This document shows, one piece after another, positions 8,410-13,604 of a stretch of 13,604 nucleotides of DNA. The first letter of the stretch is position 1; each line of letters starts with the position of its first letter. Position numbers and translations under genes: made by a program. Source of the DNA: an uncultured archaeon (lineage in GTDB: Archaea > Thermoproteota > Nitrososphaeria > Nitrososphaerales > CALBXV01). The DNA lies in assembly GCA_937890045.1 (NCBI GenBank), contig CALBXV010000138.1, positions 1 to 13,604 of the forward strand. Reading direction: 5' to 3'. The notes beneath the pieces are model-generated. The model searched no databases. It was not told where the DNA came from and saw nothing but the letters and a program-made list of their open reading frames with translations.

Positions 8410-10062
8410 TTAAACGTAGTTTACGTCAGCAACAATAACTTTACCATAGAATTCCGGACGCACGATTTTCTTCGCGTATCTGGTCATTACCCCCTTACGA
8501 GGTGTAAAGTTCTTAGGATCGTAGACAAGAGGTGTCATTATTAACGGTACATAAGGAGCATACACAGCACCTGTTTCAAGGAAGTTACTTCCTCTGAAAC
8601 CGACGAGAATTACATTCTCAAACTGGTATGGGTTCTTGTATACTGTCCAACGGTTATTTAACATACCCGCTTTTTGTACACCCATTGCATAGGATTTGTT
8701 AGTTGAATCACCATCAGCAGATGTTGCATATCCAGGAATAGATTCAAGGATTGTAGCAACTTCAGGACTTACTACGACAAAGTTTGCACCGCCTCGTAGG
8801 GTCTTCTGATGAATTGCATTACTTACACTTTGGATTTTGTGTCCAAGAGTCTGGAACCAATCACCTTTAGTGTATGCATTAGATTCACCACTTGATTGTG
8901 TAAAGCTAGTAGTTAATGAATTATATTCATATCCAACTCTTGCACTCCAACGTTCAGTTTTAGCTGCTGCGTTTAGACGAAGCATATCAAGGATTTCTAG
9001 ATCGATTTCCATTGATACATACTCACTAAGTAGTGAAGTAAGTTCTGCTTCTGCATCAACACTATGATAAGCGTTAAGGTCTTGAGCTAACTCAGGAGTC
9101 CAAACAGCTTTCAGTTTACGTGTTTTAGCAACGATAGCGACTGATCGCATTGAGATATCCAATTCAGGTATACCAACATCAGTTTCAGGGTTTGAAGTCA
9201 AACCACTGGATGCTTCAAAGTCACCACGTGTTACATCAGTCGGTGCTTTATGATAGCGTACTGAGAAAGTAGCGCCAGCTGCCACAGAAGCTTCTTTTAC
9301 GATAAAACGTATATGAGTAGCTGCAGCATCAGAAGGATTAACTTCTGAACCGCCAACACCAGTTACACATTTAGTATATGCTGGGTAGTATGCTGTATAA
9401 GCAGTTGAACCTGTAATTTCAAATGCGCGAACGCCTTCCATATCAGGGTTGGTCATAAGCGATTTTGCTATATCATACCGTTTCATTCCAGAAGATATTG
9501 AGGATGACAAATCTGGTTCAAAATCGACATCTGCCCAAGTTGCTGAACCGGTATAAGCGGCTGCTGCTGTTGCTGCAGTAATTGATTCATTAATTGAGTA
9601 TCCAAATTTACCTGCACCGTAAAGGCCATCATTAGGATCAGCATCTGAACCTGATGTTACACCAAATACGTGTGAGTTTTGACTAAAGCCAGGTTGGCCT
9701 GTGCCATATTTAAAGTCTAGATAAAAAACAAGACCTGAAGGTAGATTCATAGGTTGAACAGAAACGAATTCCTGTGCTGCTAATTCACCAAAGATTTTTC
9801 TTACCAATGGTAGAGCAACACCAGACCATTCTTCAGAATTAGACGATGTACCTGTTGAACTAGCTTCATCAATAAGTTGACGAGCTTGGTTCTCAAGTAG
9901 ACATGCCATTCCGGAGACTCTCTGTTCTTCATCTATGCCTTCTAACAATCCAGTTGGTTCCCATTTTTTAACTAAACCGCGGGTTTCATCTTGACGTTGA
10001 CGATAAGGATTAAATCCGTCCATCAACTTCTCGATTGTCCCTAGATTTTTATGTTTTGACAT
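8410..10062 (-). CDS. 23: Major capsid protein, T4 gp23 type
   Basis: 550 residues against 521 in T4, forming the hexameric shell lattice of the head. The family is recognised from the EFVSVQPMNLPSGLVFYLDF segment at 98-117, the N-terminal pro-region, and the C-terminal GVMTRYAKKIVRPEFYG. A maturation site R-Q-L-I-D-E|A is visible at residues 61-67, at almost the same place as the T4 gp23 cleavage (E65|A66), so residues 1-66 should be removed by the prohead protease. The start ATG has GGAG 8 nt upstream, and the gene follows the scaffold by 15 bp. A strong terminator follows it. Its wobble positions look richer in G and C than those of the fibre genes, as expected for the most abundant virion protein. 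No second gp23-like (gp24 vertex) gene is in the window. Confidence 0.96.
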   Translation of the reverse strand: MSKHKNLGTIEKLMDGFNPYRQRQDETRGLVKKWEPTGLLEGIDEEQRVSGMACLLENQARQLIDEASSTGTSSNSEEWSGVALPLVRKIFGELAAQEFVSVQPMNLPSGLVFYLDFKYGTGQPGFSQNSHVFGVTSGSDADPNDGLYGAGKFGYSINESITAATAAAAYTGSATWADVDFEPDLSSSISSGMKRYDIAKSLMTNPDMEGVRAFEITGSTAYTAYYPAYTKCVTGVGGSEVNPSDAAATHIRFIVKEASVAAGATFSVRYHKAPTDVTRGDFEASSGLTSNPETDVGIPELDISMRSVAIVAKTRKLKAVWTPELAQDLNAYHSVDAEAELTSLLSEYVSMEIDLEILDMLRLNAAAKTERWSARVGYEYNSLTTSFTQSSGESNAYTKGDWFQTLGHKIQSVSNAIHQKTLRGGANFVVVSPEVATILESIPGYATSADGDSTNKSYAMGVQKAGMLNNRWTVYKNPYQFENVILVGFRGSNFLETGAVYAPYVPLIMTPLVYDPKNFTPRKGVMTRYAKKIVRPEFYGKVIVADVNYV

Positions 10063-10077
10063 AATTTTTCTCCAATA

Positions 10078-11145
10078 TTAAAGAATACCAGCCAACTTCT
10101 TAAATCTGTCTCTCATCTCATGTCCTTCAGCAATTACTTCTTGCTTTTCAGATTTCGTTGAGGCAACAGCTTTAGAAGCCGAACCTTTAGATTCTTTAAT
10201 TTCAGTTTTAGGTTTCGAACCAAATGATTCAGCTAAAGTGGAATAAACCAATTTAACTTCTCGAAGGTTATGTGCTCTATCAAAGTTTTCCACAACTTTC
10301 ATTTTCTGGTCATTTGTTAAACCAAATGAGCGGAAAAGTTTATTTGTGAATAGTAACTTTGCATTAAGCAAATTAACTTCATTCAACTTGGTACGTAAGT
10401 ATTTAACGACATTGCGATGCTCGTCAAGTTCAGATTGAAGTTTAGCAACTTCATTAGTTGCTTCTTCTTCATTCTCTTCTTCAGAAAGTGCTGCGATTAC
10501 CTCTTCAAGATCAATATCTTCATCTTCATTGACTTCATCTTCTTTAGATTCATCAACTTCTTCAGTTTCAGTAGATTCTTCTACTTCTTCTTTAGACTCG
10601 TCAACTTCTTCTTCTTTAGATTCATCAACTTCTTCTTCTTTAGATTCATCAACTTCTTCTTCAGATTCATCTTCTTCAGATTCATCTTCTTCTAATTCAC
10701 GAAGAACTGCTTCTAAATCGAGATCATCAGCTTCTTCCACTTCGTCTTCTTCAGCTTCTTCTTCGGCTTCTTCATCTTCTTCTTCAGAAACTACTGGTGC
10801 ATATTTAACACCATTAATTTCAATGATATCAGATTCATCGTAGCCTTCTGCTTCCATTTCTTCTTCTTCGTCACCCATATCTTCTTCGGGTTCTTCGTCA
10901 GAAAATTCATCTGAAGGATCTTCATCATCTTCTTCAAATTCTTCTGGAGCTTCTTCTTCAGGAGCTTCTTCTTCATCTTCCCAATCTTCTCCCTCTTCTT
11001 CTTCAATCTCAGATTGAATTTTCTTAGCAAGCATAGATTGTAAGCGAGGAGTGAAAGCTTCTTCTAAAGCGATTTTAGCGTTTTCAAGAGCTGTTTCACG
11101 AACTGCTTTTGCATCTGCAATGGCTTCTTTTAAAAGATCATCCAT
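10078..11145 (-). CDS. 22: Acidic prohead core scaffold protein, gp22-like
   Basis: 355 residues, start ATG with TAGGAG 8 nt upstream. It lies directly before the major capsid gene, where T4 gene 22 lies. The order is a helical N-terminus (1-45, starting MDDLLKEAIADAKA), a very acidic region (45-230), a helical conserved segment (235-305, with NEVNLLNAKLLFTNKLFRSF, typical of T4-like scaffolds), and a basic tail ending RDRFKKLAGIL. T4 gp22 forms the prohead core on which the shell assembles and is then degraded by the gp21 protease. Candidate gp21-type sites are L-K-E|A at 5-8 and I-A-E|G at 338-341. The acidic part holds an 8-residue VDESK-type repeat, and the motif D-x-D-L-E-x-V appears twice (139-147 and 208-216). 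The function is inferred from position and these features. Confidence 0.75.
   Translation of the reverse strand: MDDLLKEAIADAKAVRETALENAKIALEEAFTPRLQSMLAKKIQSEIEEEEGEDWEDEEEAPEEEAPEEFEEDDEDPSDEFSDEEPEEDMGDEEEEMEAEGYDESDIIEINGVKYAPVVSEEEDEEAEEEAEEDEVEEADDLDLEAVLRELEEDESEEDESEEEVDESKEEEVDESKEEEVDESKEEVEESTETEEVDESKEDEVNEDEDIDLEEVIAALSEEENEEEATNEVAKLQSELDEHRNVVKYLRTKLNEVNLLNAKLLFTNKLFRSFGLTNDQKMKVVENFDRAHNLREVKLVYSTLAESFGSKPKTEIKESKGSASKAVASTKSEKQEVIAEGHEMRDRFKKLAGIL
10543..10662 (-). repeat. 24-bp tandem repeat inside scaffold gene
   Basis: Units keep a 24-bp register at 10543, 10591, 10615 and 10639, with a degenerate unit at 10567. They encode EEEVDESK-type octapeptides (VDESK at residues 165, 173, 181 and 197). 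The units at 10615 and 10639 are nearly identical in DNA, which suggests recent slippage or duplication. The reading frame is kept throughout. Confidence 0.8.
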
Positions 11146-11193
11146 TACTTTTCTCCTATAATTAAATTAATAATTATCTTTGTTTGGATTTAA

Positions 11194-11213
11194 TATAGTT
11201 ATTGGGAACTATA
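11194..11213 (-). other. Second small hairpin in capsid-operon leader
   Basis: A 7-bp inverted repeat TATAGTT / AACTATA with a 6-nt loop (CCCAAT on the gene strand). It is weak in GC but perfect. It lies between the larger leader hairpin and the AT-rich stretch that carries the scaffold ribosome site TAGGAG at about 11150-11158. Together these account for the 160-bp gap between bS21 and the scaffold gene, in which I see no coding sequence. Confidence 0.35.
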
Positions 11214-11216
11214 ATG

Positions 11217-11235
11217 TGATTACATTTTGATTACA
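11217..11235. repeat. Direct repeat TGATTACA, 11-bp period
   Basis: Two identical TGATTACA octamers start 11 bp apart (11217 and 11228), about one helical turn. The second overlaps one arm of the neighbouring hairpin. Same-face direct repeats of this spacing can bind a protein dimer, but no binding protein is known here. Confidence 0.35.
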
Positions 11236-11264
11236 CTACATGGTGGCTGAAAAGCCGTAGTGTA
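11232..11264 (-). other. Two-part hairpin in capsid-operon leader
   Basis: An outer perfect 8-bp inverted repeat (TACACTAC / GTAGTGTA) encloses an inner 4-bp stem (GGCT / AGCC) with a 4-nt loop. On the gene strand the loop is TTTC; on the other strand it is GAAA, a GNRA-type tetraloop. A 5-nt bulge lies on one side of the inner stem. No T-run follows on the gene strand, so it is not a Rho-independent terminator for the genes upstream. It would lie in the 5' leader of the scaffold/capsid transcript and could protect or regulate that mRNA, which is an inference. Confidence 0.55.
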
Positions 11265-11277
11265 TTTTCATACATAT

Positions 11278-11285
11278 ATAAATAT
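11278..11285 (-). promoter_or_regulatory. Intergenic ATATTTAT element (copy 4), before scaffold operon
   Basis: Reads TATATATTTATATATG on the gene strand, 21 bp after the bS21 stop and about 130 bp before the scaffold start. It is in the right place to be a late promoter for the gp22-gp23 operon. The AT-rich alternating surroundings make this the least distinctive of the five copies. Confidence 0.38.
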
Positions 11286-11305
11286 ATATGAATATAAAAA
11301 AACTA

Positions 11306-11491
11306 TCAGTTTTTAGTAAATTTTTTTGCTCTAAGTTTTGCTTTTGCTTTCTTTTCGCGTCGTAAAGCTGAGGGTTTTGTGTAATATTCTCGCTCTCTTA
11401 ACTCTAACATCAATTTTGTTTCTTTTACTTCTTTTTTTAGTTTACTTAATGCTTTTTCTATATTATTATTATAAACTTTAATACTTATCAA
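11306..11491 (-). CDS. rpsU: Phage-encoded 30S ribosomal protein bS21
   Basis: 61 residues that follow the bS21 family from end to end: IKV near the start, a first helix (KALSKLKKEVKETKLMLELR), the hallmark RxREYYxKPSxxRRxxKAKA segment, and a lysine-rich tail. Bacterial bS21 is about 70 residues, so this copy is only slightly short at the C-terminus. bS21 is a late-assembling small-subunit protein near the mRNA exit, where the message meets the anti-Shine-Dalgarno sequence, and it is known as one of the commonest ribosomal proteins carried by phages. The start is a TTG at 11491 with AGAGG 6 nt upstream. It lies 9 bp behind the previous gene and in front of the capsid-operon leader, so it is probably expressed late. 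The likely effect, favouring translation of phage messages, is inferred. Confidence 0.88.
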   Translation of the reverse strand: MISIKVYNNNIEKALSKLKKEVKETKLMLELREREYYTKPSALRREKKAKAKLRAKKFTKN

Positions 11492-11500
11492 CTAAAACCT

Positions 11501-12127
11501 CTAATCTGATTCGTTGTCGCCTTCCCAATTAGCATCAACATAATTATAAAACTCTTTTTTCTTATCATCATCAAGTTCATCTGGTTCAGAGACACCAAAT
11601 TTCTTTAATGCTGTCATAAAAAATTTCTGATATTCGTCTTTATCACCAGTTTCTTCTGAAACACTTTCACCTATTTCATAATAACGACCAAGAATATTAC
11701 CCATATCTTCATATAGAGCACCCATTCTTTCTTGAAGAGATTTAGCTTCTTTAGCAATCTTACCGAATTGACCTGAAAGTCCTGTTAGTTCTTTCATATT
11801 ACGATTGACTGTAATCCTGTCAAACCATTCTTCAGTTTCACTTAAAGTATGTGATTTAGCTTGATTTGCAATCCAACTCAGTTTTTCAGCTACTTTTGTT
11901 ATATTAGATTCCCCGAATATTGATTCACCTAATTTATTATAACTTGAAATTTCAGTAGTTAAACCGTCAACATCAATCTTTTCTTCTTCTACGTCACCAT
12001 ACTTTTCTTTTACAATATTAGATAAACTCATATCAGTATGAAATGGACTACGTGATACAACACCGCCCTGCATAGCACCGCTAAAATTTTCTTTAAGCAA
12101 ATCTTTCATTTTTATTCTTTTAGCCAT
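11501..12127 (-). CDS. Putative prohead-core or internal head protein
   Basis: 208 residues, function not recognised with certainty. The ATG has AGGAG 8 nt upstream. The N-terminus MAKRIKMKDLLKENFSGAM is basic and amphipathic and ends L-K-E|N at residues 11-14, again fitting a gp21-type protease site. After it comes a glycine- and serine-containing stretch, then a mainly helical, probably coiled-coil core (about residues 75-150, including KELTGLSGQFGKIAKEAKSL). The C-terminus is acidic, with a helical segment KFFMTALKKFGVSEPDELDD followed by KKKEFYNYVDANW. I have the impression that this C-terminal pattern recurs in marine T4-like phage proteins, but I cannot search. It lies directly upstream of bS21 and the scaffold and capsid genes. 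A core or assembly role is inferred. Confidence 0.6.
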   Translation of the reverse strand: MAKRIKMKDLLKENFSGAMQGGVVSRSPFHTDMSLSNIVKEKYGDVEEEKIDVDGLTTEISSYNKLGESIFGESNITKVAEKLSWIANQAKSHTLSETEEWFDRITVNRNMKELTGLSGQFGKIAKEAKSLQERMGALYEDMGNILGRYYEIGESVSEETGDKDEYQKFFMTALKKFGVSEPDELDDDKKKEFYNYVDANWEGDNESD

Positions 12128-12143
12128 AATTAATCTCCTAACT

Positions 12144-12151
12144 ATAAATAT
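12144..12151 (-). promoter_or_regulatory. Intergenic ATATTTAT element (copy 5)
   Basis: Read on the gene strand as TTATATTTATAGT in the 27-bp gap before the 208-residue gene. It ends 16 nt before the ATG and just ahead of the ribosome site TAGGAG. If it acts as a -10 element, the transcript would start at or beside that site, giving a very short leader. On the opposite strand it reads TATAAATA, the T4 late-promoter core, but pointing away from the genes. Confidence 0.4.
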
Positions 12152-12154
12152 AAG

Positions 12155-12508
12155 CTATCTTAATTTTCCTCGTTTTGAATATCGTCTAAATCCACTCTTC
12201 ACTTTATTCCACAATTGTTGAATAAAATCTGCCTCACCATAATGTGTTCTTTTAACTGGACCGATTTGGATACCTCTTGCCAAGTCCATTGCATCATACT
12301 TACCACCTTTTACACCGTCCATCATAGTTTTAATAACTTGTTGTGAAGCTTTACCTAAATACTTAGACATTAAAACTAAATCTTTATCTACGTGTTGTTT
12401 TGCTTCTGGTGAACTAAATGGTAATGCTTCATCTATCCCTTTTTCACTAAAAACTCTTTTAGAAGAACTTTCATTCATTATTTTTTTATATGCTGATTTT
12501 TTACTCAT
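12155..12508 (-). CDS. Small basic protein with IDE|A site, putative head protein
   Basis: 117 residues, not recognised. The start ATG overlaps the preceding stop by one base (TAATG). The N-terminal part is lysine- and serine-rich and contains G-I-D-E-A at residues 24-28, the same I-D-E|A found at the predicted maturation site of the capsid protein in this window. A second, poorer candidate (I-M-N-E) is at residues 10-13. The middle (LVLMSKYLGKASQQVIKTMM) looks helical. The C-terminus is basic and aromatic (WNKVKSGFRRYSKRGKLR), as in nucleic-acid-binding tails. It ends 27 bp before the next gene; that gap holds an ATATTTAT element and a good ribosome site. Assignment to the head is an inference. 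Confidence 0.65.
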   Translation of the reverse strand: MSKKSAYKKIMNESSSKRVFSEKGIDEALPFSSPEAKQHVDKDLVLMSKYLGKASQQVIKTMMDGVKGGKYDAMDLARGIQIGPVKRTHYGEADFIQQLWNKVKSGFRRYSKRGKLR

Positions 12509-12720
12509 TATCTCATTTTCATTAACGTTTTTATTAAAGTTTCAACCATTTTAATAGTTGCTGGTGCACTTCTATGATATTTTTCAGCCCACTTTGCAGA
12601 TTTTTTAGAATGTTTTCTAATAGCTGCTCCTAAAATATCAAATTGATATTCTAATTCCCTACCTAACTCTTCTGGTTCCATATAAGGAGCTTCTTTTAAT
12701 ATTTGTTTTAACTTAATCAT
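12508..12720 (-). CDS. Small basic protein with capsid-targeting-like N-terminus
   Basis: 70 residues, function unknown. The N-terminus MIKLKQILKEAPYM has a short lysine- and isoleucine-rich helix ending L-K-E|A at residues 8-11, the pattern expected of a gp21-type maturation site. The rest is helical and basic (YQFDILGAAIRKHSKKSAKW, ending TLIKTLMKMR). No transmembrane segment or cysteine pair is seen. The gene sits between two others with ATGA and TAATG overlaps, so it is part of one translated cluster. A head-packaged or prohead-core role is inferred from the N-terminal motif and the place next to the gp22/gp23 operon. It could equally be an unrelated small accessory protein. Confidence 0.65.
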   Translation of the reverse strand: MIKLKQILKEAPYMEPEELGRELEYQFDILGAAIRKHSKKSAKWAEKYHRSAPATIKMVETLIKTLMKMR

Positions 12721-13094
12721 CTTTTTCTTTTCAACCCAAAAGCCTTACGTTTCTTCATTGACTTTTTACGTTTTCTAACAATCTTTGCCATCTTCCCACG
12801 TTTTTTCATAGCGGCTCTTTTCATTGCCTTTCTTTTTCTCATCTTTTCACCAGCTGTCTTAATAACACATTTTTTAAGAGCAGGTACATATCTTTTATTT
12901 TTAGGACAGATTACTTTTTTATATAATTTTTTACCACGAACTACTTTTTTCTTTCTTAACTCTGATAAAAAAGCTTTTAATACTTCATCTAATTGTGAAT
13001 CATCATTTAATATATCTTCAGTTACTTCTTCAAAAAATCCACCTTGAACAGCTTCCCGAATAACATCTTGTAATTGTGATTTAGTTATTTTCAT
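12717..13094 (-). CDS. Hyperbasic small protein, putative internal head protein
   Basis: 125 residues from the ATG at 13094. I prefer this start to the upstream one at 13124 because it forms an ATGA overlap with the previous gene and begins the protein with MKITKSQLQDVIREA. Residues 1-14 could form an amphipathic helix ending I-R-E|A, which matches the (I/L)-X-E rule of T4 gp21 protease. Residues 15-50 are mixed and acidic (EEVTEDILNDDSQLDEVL). From about residue 55 the chain is extremely lysine- and arginine-rich, with two cysteines (CPKNKRYVPALKKC) and a histone-like C-terminus (KIVRKRKKSMKKRKAFGLKR). Binding to packaged DNA or to the acidic scaffold is a reasonable inference, as for basic T4 internal proteins, but no homology is claimed. 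Its stop overlaps the next start as ATGA. Confidence 0.7.
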   Translation of the reverse strand: MKITKSQLQDVIREAVQGGFFEEVTEDILNDDSQLDEVLKAFLSELRKKKVVRGKKLYKKVICPKNKRYVPALKKCVIKTAGEKMRKRKAMKRAAMKKRGKMAKIVRKRKKSMKKRKAFGLKRKR

Positions 13095-13604
13095 ACGGGT
13101 AACTTTAAATTTACTCTTGACCAAAGTCTTTTAATAACTGTAGTCAACATTTTAGCATTTAATTTATTCATTTTCTCTTTATCTTTATCTGAGACTTTAT
13201 CATAAAGTTTCATTAAGAGACTTGCTGATTGCATATCAATCATAACTCCACCTAATTTACTAGCTTGTTTACGTTTTACAATCTTTGCTATCTTAGCCAT
13301 ATTACCTTGTGGTTCTACTGCTTCATCTACGGATTCCATTGGATGACTTTTCATATATTTAACAAATTGTTTAGCTCCATCAATATATCCTAACAATTCT
13401 TTTTTATCCACCCCTTTAAAATATCCACTTTTTAGTGCAACATTTAAAATACCCTTTAAATTTTTATTTTTATTTCTTAATACAATACCTTGTAATATAT
13501 CTGCCTGGTCTGAAGTTAATATACCCATTCCGCCTTCATTTACGGATTCATCTGATTCAGATAAATGTGGATTCTTCTGTTGTCCTTTGTACCAACTCTT
13601 AAAT
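13091..13604 (-). CDS. Partial conserved phage protein, 5' end outside window
   Basis: I do not recognise a function. The frame stays open from the ATG at 13528 to the right edge (reading FKSWYKGQQKNPHLSESDES and on), so the gene very probably begins outside the window; that ATG also has only a weak purine stretch before it. The visible part has a helical segment with GGMGILTSDQADILQG, then KGVDKKELLGYIDGAKQF, an acidic linker ending in SVDEAVEP, and a lysine-rich helical C-terminus. No membrane segment or signal peptide is seen. Its TGA overlaps the next gene's ATG as ATGA, so the two are probably translationally coupled. It heads the group of small basic proteins upstream of the scaffold and capsid genes, and a role in the head or prohead core is inferred from that position only. 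Confidence 0.6.
   Translation of the reverse strand, partial: FKSWYKGQQKNPHLSESDESVNEGGMGILTSDQADILQGIVLRNKNKNLKGILNVALKSGYFKGVDKKELLGYIDGAKQFVKYMKSHPMESVDEAVEPQGNMAKIAKIVKRKQASKLGGVMIDMQSASLLMKLYDKVSDKDKEKMNKLNAKMLTTVIKRLWSRVNLKLPV

Noticed and set aside
10543..10662. Short regular repeats considered as a CRISPR array
   Set aside because: The units are contiguous 24-bp coding repeats without spacers, and they keep the reading frame of the scaffold gene.
10529..10843. Serine-rich ORF on the plus strand opposite the scaffold acidic region
   Set aside because: It is the complement of the Glu/Asp repeat codons (GAA/GAT give TTC/ATC frames). It has low complexity, no ribosome site and lies entirely antisense to a convincing gene. 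The Phe-rich ORF at 10417-10695 and the Lys-rich minus ORF at 10791-11030 are shadows of the same repeat.
11232..11264. Leader hairpin considered as a terminator for the genes upstream
   Set aside because: On the gene strand the stem is followed by AATCAAAATG, with no T-run. The TTTT is on the other strand only, where no gene leads into it.
13095..13124. Upstream start of the hyperbasic gene (adds MVKSKFKVTR)
   Set aside because: The ATG at 13094 forms an ATGA overlap like the next junction in the cluster. The extension would lie within the previous gene and move the N-terminal targeting-like motif inward.

Overview
The window is late structural DNA of a T4-like (myovirus) phage. Every gene I accept is on the minus strand, so the map reads from high to low coordinates. 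The DNA is AT-rich, genes are packed end to end (ATGA and TAATG junctions, short gaps), and most starts have a GGAG/AGGAG ribosome site. The anchor is a clear gp23-type major capsid protein (8410-10062). It is preceded by a gp22-like acidic scaffold and followed by gp13-, gp14- and gp15-like neck and tail-completion genes. The AT richness, the GSL-rich fibre proteins and a phage copy of ribosomal protein bS21 fit the uncultured marine T4-like phages, such as those of SAR11-type hosts. The host itself cannot be read from the window.

Region 1 (13604-11501, head-accessory cluster): five small genes in tight coupling, the first running off the right edge. Four of them start with a short basic or amphipathic segment ending in I/L-X-E followed by A or N. 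This is the form of a T4 gp21 protease site and of the capsid-targeting peptides of T4 internal head proteins. The same I-D-E|A motif lies at the expected maturation site of the capsid protein here. I infer that these are prohead-core or internal head proteins; one has a histone-like, extremely basic tail.

Region 2 (11491-8342, capsid operon): bS21, then a 160-bp structured leader, the gp22-like scaffold with a tandem acidic repeat, the major capsid protein, and a strong Rho-independent terminator.

Region 3 (8283-4948, neck and tail completion): gp13-like and gp14-like neck proteins, then a gp15-like sheath-terminator domain fused to a fibre-like C-terminal half.

Region 4 (4937-41, fibres): a stand-alone paralogue of that fibre half, a small zinc-finger/NUMOD3-like ORF, and two large serine- and glycine-rich fibre-like proteins.

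All five intergenic gaps longer than 20 bp contain one copy of the octamer ATATTTAT, read in the direction of the genes. I found no copy in that orientation inside any gene. It is the best candidate for a late-promoter or other regulatory element of this phage. The main leads are the putative head-packaged protein cluster, the neck-located fibre fusion with its tandem paralogue, the bS21 gene, and the intergenic octamer.
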